Shown: one piece after another, positions 1 through 11,024 of the stretch
Layout of the letters: each line of letters begins with the position of its first letter
Numbering within the stretch: the first letter of the stretch is position 1
Notes under the pieces: model-generated
The model's input: the letters and a program-made list of their open reading frames with translations, nothing else
What the model was told of the DNA's origin: nothing
The model's database searches: none
NCBI GenBank assembly: GCA_963556255.1
Contig: OY744611.1
Span: forward strand, 7,701,474-7,765,473
DNA length: 64,000 nucleotides
From: Allolobophora icterica
Taxonomy: Eukaryota > Annelida > Clitellata > Crassiclitellata > Lumbricidae
Direction of reading: 5' to 3'
Program-made: the position numbers and the translations under genes

Positions 1-540
1 TTCAGCTCTTCACGCCAGTGTGTTATCCATTACTCTACTCCTCGCCTTATTTGTCTGTAACCTACTTGACGCTGAGATGACCTTTGAAGGTCGGCGCAGA
101 GTGGTACATTTTCGTAATCGTAATCTTCAAACTTCTAAAACGCCACTTGAAAGCCAAATGCACGGCATCAGCCTATTCACGAGCGCTACATCAAATCAGA
201 GCTTGTTTCCATAGAGCAGTCCAAAAGAGGTTCGAGTCCGGTTTCCAGAAGGCCAACTCAAATCAGAGGGGTTTTCCCAAAGAGTCCAAAAAGAGGTCAA
301 AGTTTCCAGAGGGCCAGATCAAGAGAGGAGGCAGAGCAGTTGTCAAGGCGGGTGTCGTTTAGGGCGAGAATAATTAATTGCAAGGCGGATGATTAGGTGA
401 GTCAGGGTTGGAGTATTTGACTAACTCCATCCCATCCTCTCATTTCCATCCTCCTTCAACAGCCATACGCGGGCTAGCAAGCACTCTTCCTCCCATTCCC
501 TTACCTTCCTCGCCTTATTTGTCTGTAACCTACTTTAGAC

Positions 541-800
541 AATCATTAGGCATCAAAACAACCCTGCTAGACAAAGTCGTCCAACGAAGACTCCGATGGT
601 TTGGACATGTAGAGAGAATGCCAGTTGACAGAATCCCACACAGTGCACTACATGCAAGATTCGAAGGGAAAAGACACAAAGGCAGACCAAGACTACGCTG
701 GATAGATAATATAACTGAGGACATAACATCACTTGGACTAACATTGAGGGGGCAATAGACTTGACAAATGACCGAGGACAATGGAGAATTGGAGATCATT
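541..800 (+). pseudogene. RTE-like LINE reverse transcriptase C-terminal tail
   Basis: The reading frame from 560 to 758 encodes the post-RT tail common in RTE/BovB-type retrotransposons: a WFGHVERM block followed by GRPRLRWIDNI. A shift after the stop at about 757 continues as DRGQWR, the usual end of that tail. Only the 3' end of the element is present, so it is a 5'-truncated, inactive copy. Upstream (1-540) I see no gene. A 30-bp string (CCTCGCCTTATTTGTCTGTA and following) occurs at about 41-70 and again at 508-537, next to this tail. Confidence 0.6.
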
Positions 801-1746
801 TATTCGTACCCATCGCCGCGAATTGGCTGGCGTCAGGAACTGATGATGAACCTACTTGGCTATCCAGCCTCCCGATACATCGTTCTCCAGTCAGGCTATT
901 CCTAATAGCAATATATTTGCATGTCATTAACCTAGAGTTGTACTGTGCCTGTCTGACTCCTACTGTGGGATCATCCATACAGGATTAGTGCATCCGCACT
1001 CTGGGTTAATCGGCCATCGTCTTCTCCCTTCGTAGAACTGAACCAAATATTACTCAGTCAATCTTCTGTCTGACATCTGCATTGCATTGGTCTACATACT
1101 GCTCAACATACATATACTTAGTCTGTAATATTTCCATAGCTCCTTTTATACTGGTGATAGATAAAGGAACATGAGGAGGATGGATGACGATTTGAGAAGT
1201 CGAAGTTTTCGCAGTGATAAACGACAATACACTTTATCGAAAACGCTTTTGCGGTGGGTTACTAGACAGTATACTACGACAATCCAATCGATGATTATTT
1301 AAAAATTGAAATTTTGATGCAAAATCAACACGAGTTGATTCGCAAACAACAGGACGTCAATAGTCTGCTGCAGCTATTTCCGGCTAGCAATTGTAAGTCA
1401 GTTAACTGACTACTGAAATCTATAGTAGAGTGTAAGCATATTCCTATTCGCAATGCATATCTTTCAGACTTCACTTTCATTCATCAGTCATCACTATAAA
1501 TTAATGACGCACGATCAAGTCTCTAGCTGGGTTCATGTTGGGCTTAGCCCCTAGCCCCTGATAAATTCCGCCCATGATAGCACCCATAAATTCTTGGTCA
1601 TTTTCAATATAATTGAATGAGAAGATGGACGTGCTACATTTTATCCAGAGTCATTGCGGATAAGCTCGATATAAATGAACAAAGATCTGAATGTGCAGCA
1701 AGTGCAGTGGTTGACAGATTTACATAAATTGCACATGCAATTATAC
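800..1746. other. No recognisable gene
   Basis: AT-rich sequence with stops in all frames. I see no convincing motif, RNA gene or repeat here. Confidence 0.5.
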
Positions 1747-2014
1747 ATAGTTCGAGAATTCGTGACTTTCGGTTTTAAAATTCGTAAAAACTCGCGAATG
1801 TTTGGTCTATTTTAAAAATCGTAAAAATTCGTAAAAATTCGTTGGGCCATTGTGGGGCCTTTTTTTACATTGAAACAAACAGCGTGAGCAACAACAACAA
1901 ATGTGATGACGTCATGATTTGTTGTGTTAAGCTTTTGCTTAGAATTTAATGTCAACTTCAATATAAAAGTTTATTATGTAACGAGTTAATTTAGTTAAAA
2001 TCTAATTTCTTAAA

Positions 2015-2224
2015 GATGAAAGAACATGGACCTGGGTGAAAGTATATAGTAATTTTGAAGGAGAAGGAAAGGATAATCCAAAAATACAGTGTTGTTTTTG
2101 TGACAAGGAATATGTTGGTTGTTCTGCCCGAATTCGGGAGTATTTGCATGGCGAAAATACAGAAACCAGATTCGAGTGGGAGCAGTGGGCTGTTCCTGAC
2201 TCAGAATCAGAGACGATGAAGTAG
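2015..2224 (+). pseudogene. BED-type zinc finger fragment
   Basis: The frame reads W-x-Y near 2035, then CCFCDKEYVGCSARIREYL. This has the spacing of a BED finger (aromatic residues, CxxC, then a basic helix). A normal BED finger closes with a further His/Cys pair that is degenerate here, and the frame stops at 2224. BED fingers are the DNA-binding N-terminus of hAT and related transposases. No catalytic domain follows, so this is a remnant. Confidence 0.5.
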
Positions 2225-2524
2225 GAGACACAGGTCGGTGAACGTTGCCAACCCTACTTAACCATGTTTTGTTTCAAGCTGTGTTACTGACTGACTGGTC
2301 ACATTGGAGCTTGGGCACTGGTGGTTTTTCGTTCTGCTGACTGACACAGTCACACACCCCAACTATGATTCATTGAAAAATGAGCAGGGTCGAGGCCATA
2401 TACGGTCGCTATAGAAAATCGCGAACATTTACATTTACATTTTATGATAGAAATCGAAGTGGAAGAGTAACTGAATATCAGTACTATTGTGTTGCTAGTC
2501 AGCTATATTTTACGGCTGATTGAC

Positions 2525-2625
2525 ATTTCTTCTTCTTCTTCATGATCCATGGGCTGATAGCCCGAAGGTGTCCACTGCGCATTTGATTACTCTCTTCCAG
2601 GACTTCCTGTCTTGTGCCCGGTGTG
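2525..2625 (-). mobile_element. RTE-like LINE 3' end (reverse strand)
   Basis: The segment around 2528-2580 (TTC repeat, then ATGATCCATGGGCTG and GCCCGAAGGTGTCC) resembles the 3' end of the reverse-strand LINE at 7137-7714. Only about 100 bp remain. Confidence 0.45.
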
Positions 2626-2738
2626 TCAGTTCCTGACAGTTGACATTTTACTTGCTTGTGCCCGGTGTGTCAGTTCCTGACAGTTGACATTTTACTTGCT
2701 TGTGCCCGGTGTGTCATTTCCTGACAGTTGACATTTAC
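2613..2738. repeat. Tandem repeat, about 45-bp unit, 3 copies
   Basis: The unit starts TTGTGCCCGGTGTGTCA, continues TTCCTGACAGTTGACATT and recurs three times with few changes. Confidence 0.8.
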
Positions 2739-3075
2739 TTGCTTAAAAGTTTAAAAGTTGAAGAGTAAACAAATAATAAAATTCGTTGCCATATAAAAGA
2801 ATTCTATTATTTTATTATTTCACGAATTTTAACGAATTTTAAAACCGCAGTTTTGAAATTCGTTAAAATTCGTGAATTTTTAAAATTCTTAAAAAATTTT
2901 AAATGCGATTTATAAAACTATGCAATTATACACAGGAAGCGCATCACTGTCAATGTGTAAAGGAACATAGCCGTCAACTATATCAGTGTCAGTTTTAAAG
3001 AGGTGACAGAGAATGGTAGAGAACGTCCTATCAATAGATGGGTGAAGATCATACTGTAGAAAACTGGATCCACAA

Positions 3076-3449
3076 CTACACGAATGAACATAAAATTATG
3101 CAACAGGTATTTTCATACTTAGACTCGTCTTTCGATAAGTCATTGATGGTATCGATCCGGATGGGTTCATCACTTGCCATATCAGCAGATTTCTTCGTCA
3201 ATAGCTCGTTGATGTAGATCGGCAGCTGTTTCTCATCGGTCGTTCGCAAAGCTTTACTTGATAGATAGATCTGGTCGCGGATCCGTCGTGTCGCAAACGG
3301 TACGACGATCGGACAACTCTTAAAAATATATGTTCCCTCATTTTTAGCTGTGTAATTTCTTCCTTGTAATATTCCAGCTTGGCCTCGATCAAATTTTGCG
3401 CCGTCCGCTCGATAGTTTCGCTGAACAGCTGTCTCGTACATGTAGACAC
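3076..3449 (-). pseudogene. Unrecognised degenerate ORF
   Basis: Two overlapping reverse-strand frames (3198-3449 and 3076-3441) would form a protein of about 120 residues if a shift near 3330 is allowed. The N-terminal part is charged and helical (ETIERTAQNLIEAKLEYYKE). The C-terminal part contains RIRDQIYLSSKAL. I do not recognise the family. It may be a transposon remnant or an upstream host exon in the wrong orientation. Nothing around it gives a function. Confidence 0.25.
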
Positions 3450-3691
3450 GCCTTTAATCTGGGCTTGGCTTAAGTTGCCCTGAGCGATTAGTTGAATTTA
3501 GCTCGGTGAGCTCTAATAGACTCTTAAACACCAGTCACTACAGTGTCCATCAGGCGCACATTTAGACCTTCCCAAAATTCATTTTAATACCGAAATGGTC
3601 AAATGTCACTTCTTACGATATGCTATATGCTTTTTAACAAAGTTCTGACGTTATTCAAAACTAGGCCTAGTGATATGGTTGGTCTTTTTAG

Positions 3692-3979
3692 ATTTCTATG
3701 AAAAAAACAAGAAACGGTCTGCAATAATTGCAAACAACAGAAATTATCTCTTGGAAAATATTCAGCCGAAACAAGAGTTAATAGATTCGCTGTTGTCTGT
3801 GAACTGCATAACGGAAGAGCAAAGTTACTTTATTCAACGACAACGTTCAACACAAGATAAGAACGCCGAACTTTTGTACGTCATGAATTCCTTCGACGAG
3901 ACCAGGGTTTTAAATTTCGTCAAATGTCTTCGACAAACAAACCAGAAGACAGTGGCAAGGATCCTAGAAGATGGAGGAG
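3692..3979 (+). CDS. CARD exon of CARD/TRADD-N/NHL gene (first visible coding exon)
   Basis: This 288-bp exon encodes a complete caspase-recruitment-like domain. It contains NRNYLLENIQP, then ELIDSLLSVNCITEEQ, then NAELLYVMNSFDE, then CLRQTNQKTVARILE, the helix pattern and spacing of CARDs. CARDs mediate homotypic assembly of apoptotic or innate-immune complexes in the cytoplasm. The exon follows a polypyrimidine tract ending CTTTTTAG at 3691 and ends at a GGAG|GTAAAA donor. It begins with two bases of a codon and ends with one, so it is a symmetric phase 1-1 exon. No in-frame start codon lies at the front, so an upstream exon must supply the start; I did not find it. Reading through to the exon at 7795 keeps the frame. 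Confidence 0.75.
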
Positions 3980-4309
3980 GTAAAAAGTCAAAATTTTATC
4001 CAAAGGCTGATAATTAACATGATTTGCTTTACAAATATTAATATTGGATACGCATTTAGGCCCTATGTCGAATTACATCAAAATCAATTCCAGACTGAAG
4101 TAGTTTGTAATTTATTAAGGCCAGTCGTGTTAGGTACTATTCAATGCATAATTTACAATTCACAACTCCAGTACAACTGTTGGATCCATGTGGAAAAGTC
4201 TTATGATACTGATATTACGTGTAGCTTTGTACAAAAGGCCATAATACGATTCTTTTACCACGACAATCTTAAAATTAAAAGGACCATTATAAAATCATTC
4301 TGACACGTT

Positions 4310-5010
4310 GCTATGGTCGCTGTTGTAATTGTAATCTGACATAAATAAGGCGCCACTTGAAGAATAAGCTGTGACGCTCCTGAAACGAACCAGTGAAAAC
4401 ATTGTCAATAATACAGATTTTAGGCATTTTTGCGAAACTGTGGAAGGGACAAGCTGACGAGCTCGAGAAAGGCGATTCCAGCTGGTGAGTCCAACATAGT
4501 CAAAGCGTTTGCACTGAGCTGTAGCAGCACGCATACGAGGGACAAGCATGAGCAGCCGACCGCAAAGTGCCGCGACCCCGGACCGAGGAGACTGAAATGC
4601 AGAAGTCCCGTGGCATGATAGAGCGGAGCCGACCAGACAATTGTGCATAATGGTCAGGATCTTAAACTGAATATGCTGCTCAGTGGGAGCCAGTACAAAA
4701 ATCCAGCATAAAAGGAGCTATATGGCCAAACCTGGGCACGCCTCCAATAAGACGGGCGGCGTTATTAAGAACAGAGTGAAGCTTCGAAACACAGCGAAAG
4801 TTCAGCAAAGACAGCATTACGCCGTTGTCAAATTCCACCCTGTTGCAGATAAGGGCGTGAATTAAAGTAGTGACAGCATGAAATGAGAGGCAGCGACGGA
4901 TGGTACGGAGCTGACGGAGGTGGTAAAGGTATGAGCGGCAGACATTGTTGACATGATCAGTCAATGAGACAAGGACTGTGGAAGATAAACGAATGTCCAG
5001 AAACCTCTGG
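4310..5010 (-). pseudogene. CR1/Jockey-like LINE 3' end with RT thumb region (reverse strand)
   Basis: Two reverse frames (4680-4964, then 4295-4648) encode the post-palm region of a LINE RT: LRQLRTIRRCLSFHAVTTL, then NNAARLIGGVPRFGHIAPFM. The same blocks occur in the LINE at 55570-56870. Its 3' end (reverse of 4315-4380, GGAGCGTCACAG then GTGGCGCCTTAT) matches the tail seen at 49640, 56795 and in the SINE at 60570. It is 5'-truncated at about 5010 and frameshifted between 4648 and 4680. Confidence 0.65.
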
Positions 5011-5323
5011 CGTTGAGACTATGAGGAAATTAAGTTAATTAAGTTGACGTGTAATAAGCCTAGATGAAACAATTGTTTAGAATGCATATCTGAACTTTAC
5101 AAATTCTGCATTATTTTACTAAAAATTCATTAAAATTTGAAGCTAACCTTACTGACCCAACGAGATACTTTATTGATTTGTTCTATCCACTCACACACCA
5201 AGCTGCCAGGTCATAATTATGATCAGTTCCTCTTGCGAACAGCTTTTTCAACCATACAAGTTAGGTAGAGGTTTTGTGCATTTTTCCACACATCGAACAC
5301 ACTGTGTTATTCACAGTCATAAG

Positions 5324-5784
5324 GGGCCATCCATATATTACGTACGCAATAAGGGGGAAACCGAAATGCATGTGCTTGCCTACGCTTACGTATGGGGGAT
5401 GGGGTCTACTGATAATGTACGTACGCATAGGAAACGGGGGGGGGCTTCAAATTGATTGGCCTTCAAGTGATCTAGAGTTCAGTCTTTCCAGCTATCCGGT
5501 ACAACCAGAGGAAGTAGGACTGTGGAAGAGGTGTCACTTGTATGCCGACCTTACCTCTGAACGCTATTATTAGATTATCACACAACTCAACAGTGAGTCC
5601 ATGGATTACTCATCCTTCAATCGCTGCCTGGACCTGTGGTACTGACACATTCTGCAGCTGGTCTGGGGGGGGGTGCGTCAACCGTACGTACGCAGGTGGA
5701 GGATGGGGTGGAAAAAAATACGTGTGCGTACAGGGAGGGGTTCAATTTTCCCGGATTTATGCGTACGTTATATGTGGATGGCCC
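5324..5784. mobile_element. Non-autonomous TIR element, TAAG flanks
   Basis: The left end GGGCCATCCATATATTACGT is mirrored at the right end (ACGTTATATGTGGATGGCCC, 5765-5784). TAAG flanks both sides (5320-5323, 5785-5788). Further GTACGTACGC strings repeat inside both arms. No transposase reading frame is present, so it is MITE-like. The 4-bp duplication does not settle the superfamily. Confidence 0.6.
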
Positions 5785-6089
5785 TAAGGCTTCAGGGCTC
5801 CGTGATCTTTACTTTATCGTGACCTTGCTCTTTACCTTGGCTAAATTCGCTAACAGTTGAAGATTTGTCTATCGTTGTAGTCCAGTTCTTTTTCATACGA
5901 TTCATAAATTGGCGCATTATAAATACCTGATCAATAATAACATTTTCTTTGAAAGGCATATTGACGTTCATTACTCGTAAAGAGTCGACTGGAGAAGGCT
6001 AATACGTGCACTGAGAAGGAGAGGAATAGACTGGAGAGGTAGACGACTGATAGAGAAAACCTGTATTTGGGACAAAAGGTGCAAATAAA

Positions 6090-6975
6090 AATGGATGAAG
6101 GAGTGAGGCAAGGATGCTCGTTTTCACAGTAACTTGCTCTTCAATATTTATATAGAAGAGCTTATTAGAGAAGCGTTGGAAGACATGGAGGAGGGGATCA
6201 TAGTCGGATGCAGCCTGACTCTCAGGTTGGCAGATGACCAGACGATGATGGCGAGAAGTCAGAGAAGCCAACGGATAATGGTGGACCGACTAAACACCAT
6301 ATCAGTTGAATACGGTATGAATGTAATTATCAAAAAGACGAAGGTAATGAGGATAAGTAAAGGAGAAGAAACTATAGTCAGAATACAATCGGTGGAGAGG
6401 AAATAGAACAAGAAAAAGAATTCTGCAATCTGGGGAGCGTGATTACGACAGATGGCACTGCCATTAGGAAATTAAAAGAAGAATAGCACTGAGTAGAGAG
6501 GCATTCGCGAAGCGAACAGATTTTTTCAGAGGAAAAATTAACAGGAATCTGAAGAAAAGAATGGTTAAGAGTGCAGTGTTGTATGTATCAGAGACACGGA
6601 CCATGAGGAAAGAGGACATCAAGAAACTGGAAGCGTTTGCTATGTGGATTTGGAGAAGAATGGAGAAGATCAGTTGGACGGAACATAAAACAAATGATAA
6701 GTGATGGGAAGGATTGGAGAAGAAAGGTCCTTGATAAACACATTAAGAAGGGGGCTGAAGAAATGGATCGGACACACGCTGAGAGGGGACTCTCTCCTAA
6801 GAAATGTCATCGACGAAAAAATGGACGGGAGGAGGTCAAGGGGAAGACTAAGACAGAAAATGCTGGACTGGATACAGAAAATTTAAAGTAGAGGCGCAAC
6901 ATCGAGAGGAGTGACGACGTCGGACGTTTGAACCTGACTGAAGGCAGAGAACCAGAAGAAGAAGAAGATTACTCG
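6090..6975 (+). pseudogene. RTE-like LINE, decayed RT and tail
   Basis: Fragments in shifting frames match an RT palm and tail. LFNIYIEELIREAL at about 6135 and LRLADDQTMMA at about 6225 stand in for the usual FADD catalytic loop, where the motif reads LADDQ. GRRSRGRLRQKMLDW follows near 6830. Several frameshifts are present. The element ends near 6965 with a short GAA repeat (AGAAGAAGAAGAAG). It sits in the intron after the CARD exon. Confidence 0.6.
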
Positions 6976-7136
6976 TATGACTAAGTCCAGTTGACCATTT
7001 CGCGAATCGGAAGCAAATGTTATATTGGAAGTGCTTAAATGAGAACAAAAACCCAATTGGTCACTTATCTACAAGCAAAAAATATTCTCTATTTCACTTC
7101 GTATACTATAGTTCGATTATAATTGTTGATCTAATT

Positions 7137-7714
7137 CATCATCATCATCATCATCAGGATCCATGGGCCGAAGGCCCGTAGGTGTCCAATGCAAGGTCTA
7201 TCAGTTTTTTCGAAAGTCCCCGGTCTTGTGCTAATATTCTTAAGCTGTGCAGATCTTGTTTACACCAATCTTCGATGTCGTCTGTCCACTCTCTATTGGG
7301 TCTGCCCCTCCGCCCATTTCCATCCATAGTTCCCATCATCACGGTTTTTATTTTTCTATTATCATCCATTCTACATATATGTCCAAATAGACTTAGTTTT
7401 CTCTTCATTATTGTTTGCATTAGATCTTTCTTTATATTCAGTCTTCTTCGAACCTCCAAATTTGTCACCTTCATTGTCCAATTTAGGTGTAGTATCCTTC
7501 TATTGCAGTACATTTCAAATGCCAATATTTTATCCTGGTCCGTCTTCGTAAATGTCCATGATTCACAGGCAAAAAGAGCTGTGCTAAACACACATGTTTT
7601 CAAGATATTTAATTTGGTCTTGTAACTGATTTGTTTGGTCTTCAATATGGTGTTTAGTCCTGCCATGACTCCCTTTGCCTTTGCTATTCTTGCCTTTATG
7701 TCCCTTGTGCATAA
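7137..7714 (-). mobile_element. 5'-truncated RTE-like LINE with 11-bp target duplication
   Basis: TTGATCTAATT occurs at 7126-7136 and 7715-7725, directly flanking the copy. Reading from the right, the insert carries an open RT-tail frame (7154-7666, 170 codons: ACESWTFTKTDQDKILAFE, LSLFGHICRMDDN, GRRGRPNREWTDDI). It ends in a GAT repeat (ATCATCATCATCATCATC on the plus strand), the typical RTE 3' end. Only the 3' fifth of a full element was copied. The open frame suggests a fairly recent insertion into the CARD-gene intron. Confidence 0.8.
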
Positions 7715-7794
7715 TTGATCTAATTAGTCTACAGCTAATTAAAATTGCGTCAATGAAATAAGTTCGACATTTGAAATAACGTTTAAATTTGCAG

Positions 7795-8163
7795 CGGTAA
7801 TAAAAGTCGAAGTGCAAAATCGTGGTCCAAAGTGTACAACGTCCGTTGAAACACAGCTACTTCGTCAACAAATCGAAGACTTTCGAAATGGAACCAAACC
7901 ATGGTCATATCAAACAGAAAAACTCCTCAGTCAATTCAGGGGAAAAGAACTAGAAGTCCTCAACTCTCAACTGGACAGACATACTGTGGTCGTTTGGATC
8001 TGGTGTCGTTCACAAGCAGCTCTTGAAAATATTCAGAAGATGTACGAATCGAATCAGCTGAGGGAAATATTCTTTGGTTTTGCAAATATTCTATCATCTA
8101 CTTCTGAAATCATCCAATCGAAAGTGATCAACATTGATAGCAATCAGTTCAAGAAAACAGGAG
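7795..8163 (+). CDS. TRADD-N-like exon of the CARD gene
   Basis: This 369-bp exon lies between an ATTTGCAG acceptor (7787-7794) and a GC donor (GGAG|GCAAGT at 8164). It starts with the two bases needed by the one left over at 3979, so the frame is preserved, and it again ends in phase 1. The protein has a charged helical lead (LLRQQIEDFRNGTKPW), a short beta strand VVVWIWCRSQAALENI, and KMYESNQL. The strand, CRS and ALE...YES pattern resembles the TRADD N-terminal-like domain found with CARD or death domains in invertebrate proteins. That assignment rests on motif memory and is moderate. The family is thought to act in adaptor scaffolding. The exon's own flanks hold LINE and hAT insertions. 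Confidence 0.6.
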
Positions 8164-8637
8164 GCAAGTTGTTATGAGCTTATTATCACAAGGAAATTTA
8201 ACACATAATTTTTATAATTTAAATGTGCAGCCTACGTGAATGAAATGACTATAGGGTGACCACACGTCCCGGGTTGTCCGGGAGAGTCCCGGAATTAGAA
8301 AAAATGTCCCGCGTCCCGGACACGTCCTTTCCGGGACAATGAAACGTCCCGGAATGAATTTTCTTTTATTAATTGCGTAGAATTTGTTATTTTAGTTTTC
8401 CAATAAGTAGTTGAAAAAGAAATGACAACATCAACAAATACGCAGCGACGCACAAAATCTACAAATTAGCGGCACAGTGTAATCTTAAGAGTATGGCTAA
8501 CAGTAACTATGGGTCTACATTCTGTAGGGCTTATTGCACGCTGATATGAGGGAGCTGTAGTGGGCCTATTCTAAAAAGCCATAACTGACAATTTACCAAA
8601 TAATTTGAAGATACTTGCATTCATCGTGAGCATACCT

Positions 8638-8836
8638 CAAGGCCGTAGCCAGGATTTTACTTGGGAGGGGGTGTTTAGTTGTCCTTGAGCAAGCTGACCA
8701 GCAACCGAGTCAACCGACTAAGGGATTTGGAGGAGCATCGTGAGCTCTCATAGCGGGTAAATGCATTATTTCAATTTTACATTATTTTATTTCGAGGGTG
8801 TTTAAACACCCAAAACACTCCCTAGCTACGGCCTTG
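8638..8836. mobile_element. MITE nested in the hAT transposase
   Basis: The ends CAAGGCCGTAGCCAGG and CCTAGCTACGGCCTTG are inverted. The flanks GCATACCT (8630-8637) and GCACACCA (8837-8844) look like an aged 8-bp duplication. Removing it rejoins an SIP...SNAAVERVF reading frame, which dates it after the host hAT copy. Confidence 0.65.
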
Positions 8837-9035
8837 GCACACCAGCTTCAAATGCTGCAGTTGAACGAGTGTTTACATTGATGGAATAATTCTGGTCCAA
8901 TACAAGAAACAGGTGTTTAACTGAGCTTATTAAAGCAGAACTTCAGCTGAAGATGAACTTCGATGTGGATTGCCAAACATTTCAAATTAAGTTTGTCGAA
9001 GGCATCAAGGCAACAAGGAGTTGTTGCGTTGTGTA
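8837..9035 (+). pseudogene. hAT transposase dimerisation region remnant
   Basis: The frame gives SNAAVERVFTLM, then a stop, then NRCLTELIKAELQLKMN. This is the C-terminal hAT dimerisation signature (S-N-x-x-x-E-R-x-F). The stop codon and the inserted MITE make it nonfunctional. Confidence 0.65.
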
Positions 9036-9559
9036 GGAAATAACAAAAAATATACGTTTCGACACTACTCTATATTGCTTAGATTACGTACTTGACCTTT
9101 CTGCTACTTCACCTTTCTGCTTATCACTCAGTGATATCAATGTCATATCTAGTGAACGTTTCATTTTTAATTTGCAAATCGTAATTATGCAAATCGGCTC
9201 GTTTTCTTTATAATATAAACAATAACAAATAAAATGTTTCATTTCAGTCTAAACTCTTCTAAATATATTTTAGTTGAGGCACTGCGCATGCATAGCGTTC
9301 TTCCCACTGGACCCAGCTCCTAATTGAATTTGACTTTTATATAAATGTATATATGTATACATTGTATATATATGTACACAAACAGCCCAATGTATGCAGT
9401 TCTTTTTCTGCCGAAACGCTCCGGAAGGGAGTTCTGGCACTTTTTTCAGCTGTTAAAAATAATTTGGTTATGTTAAGAAAAGAATAATTTAGTTATTTTA
9501 ATTTAATGTGACGTCAAAAATTCTTGGGAGTGTCTCACCGAGACCTCCCCAAACTCCAC

Positions 9560-9912
9560 CCCATCATTTTTTCTCGGGCTTCGCCTTCGATTTAGCCCTT
9601 CCATAATCGTTCAGTTCTGGAACCTTTTTTATATATAAAGGCACTATATATCGAAAATTACGGTACTTTGGACATGTTATGCGACAACCACAGGATAGCA
9701 ATGAGAGTAGTGTGATGACAGGTCTGGTGGAGGGAGTTCGTGGACGCGGAAGGCCAAGAATCTGTTGGTTCGACAACATCATAACTTGGACTGGCCTTTC
9801 AGGAACTGGTTTATTAAAAGTCGCAAAAGACAGACAATGCTGGGCAGCGATAGTCCATTCATGCAGCCAACCGTCGCGAAGCGACGACGGCGGATTGACA
9901 TGACATGACATA
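9560..9912 (+). pseudogene. RTE-like LINE tail inside the hAT element
   Basis: The frame contains YFGHVMRQPQDSNESSVM, then GRGRPRICWFDNI, then AKDRQCWAAIV, the usual RTE tail. It ends in a short TGACA repeat (TTGACATGACATGACAT, 9896-9911). It is 5'-truncated. Confidence 0.6.
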
Positions 9913-9966
9913 TATCCGTGGTGTCCCGGAATGGTAGAAAAGAAATGTGGTCACCCTAAATGACTA

Positions 9967-11021
9967 AGACAGCGCTGGTGGAGTCAGAAAGCTGCTGACA
10001 CGGACAAGAAAATTCCGTTAATTTGTTCTAAACGAGTGACAAGATAAGAAAACTGAGATTCAGAAAGTGGCCGAACGAAAGTCTGTTATATTGAGAAACT
10101 TTATCGACGAAGAGCGGTTCTTAGAAGACGCTCTATAATCGTCAACATACTTGAATATTGTTTATGTAGCCTAGGAGGGTGAGATTAAGACATACACTGA
10201 TAGAAGGAATAAACTTTGATTCCTCATTTCTTTTGTTAGAGCCATGAATGTGGCCATTGAGTCATCTGGCATCTTGTATAGGGACTTATCTTGCATAAGG
10301 ACTTATATATATATATATATATTATAGGGACTAGACCGACACCGAATCAAGCCTAGTCTAGACACTTGATCAATAAGCTATACTACTCTGTGATACGCTG
10401 TTATAATTGGTTTACTGTCTCACTTATGAATAGAGTCTCTTTCAGTTTTTGTTAAATTATTAAGTTAAGTTTTTCATTAAACTTATAATTTACATAGATA
10501 CGACTATTGAGATGAGAATAACTCCAACAAGATATTGACTCTGACCAATCAAGATTATCTCTGGTGCCTATGTTTTCCATAGCACCAGAGTGACCTACAG
10601 ACAAGGACTAAGCAAGGCTATTGCCCATGGCACCAGATAGACCTAACTGGTTTTGTTACGAATTAAAGATTTAACTCTTAATGGTATTATAAACATAATC
10701 AACTATAATGGTTAATGTTCTTGAAATGTCATGCTTCTGATGTCTTCCACGCGATTTCACTTTACCTTACTAATTTGTCGCTCATCCTGTACTTACATCT
10801 AACTCTACTGTACTACTCTTCCTCAACTTACAGTCCACTAACTGAAAATTTGATATGTTTCAACGGAACAATGTAACAATCTTTTAGTTATTTAGGCAAA
10901 CTTGTGATTATTATATGATTATTTTATGGTTACTTAAACATGCTCAAAAGGGATGACTGCAAATCGGAGCGGAATGGGCCTGTGGTTTGTGGTATTTTGT
11001 TGCCGGGTGAATGACCTAAGA
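9967..11021. other. Intronic sequence without recognisable features
   Basis: AT-rich sequence. A TA dinucleotide run lies at about 10303-10322. I see no gene. The 5' end of the following LINE may lie inside this stretch but cannot be placed. Confidence 0.4.
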
Positions 11022-11024
11022 TAG

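Larger units (their letters stand above)
1747..2921 (+). mobile_element. DNA transposon remnant with BED finger, 10-bp flanking duplication
   Basis: The 10-bp string GCAATTATAC lies directly on both sides (1737-1746 and 2922-2931). The ends start ATAGTT and finish AACTAT. Just inside each end is an AATTCGT-rich zone in opposite orientation (1750-1850 and 2815-2890). The interior holds a BED-type zinc finger typical of hAT-like transposases, plus an inserted LINE tail and a small tandem repeat. The 8-bp duplication expected for hAT is not exact, so family assignment is tentative. Confidence 0.45.
8252..9958 (+). mobile_element. hAT element with exact 8-bp TSD, carrying nested insertions
   Basis: The element begins TAGGGTGACCACACGTCCCG and ends with the inverse (GTGGTCACCCTA). 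AATGACTA is duplicated at 8244-8251 and 9959-9966. Eight-base duplications and a TAG/CAG start are hallmarks of hAT. The interior holds a decayed C-terminal dimerisation segment (8837-9035), a MITE inserted within that segment and a LINE tail. It lies 88 bp downstream of the GC donor of the CARD gene. Confidence 0.85.

Noticed and set aside
5219..5860. Overlapping small frames
   Set aside because: They run through the TIR element at 5324-5784 and have no protein signal.
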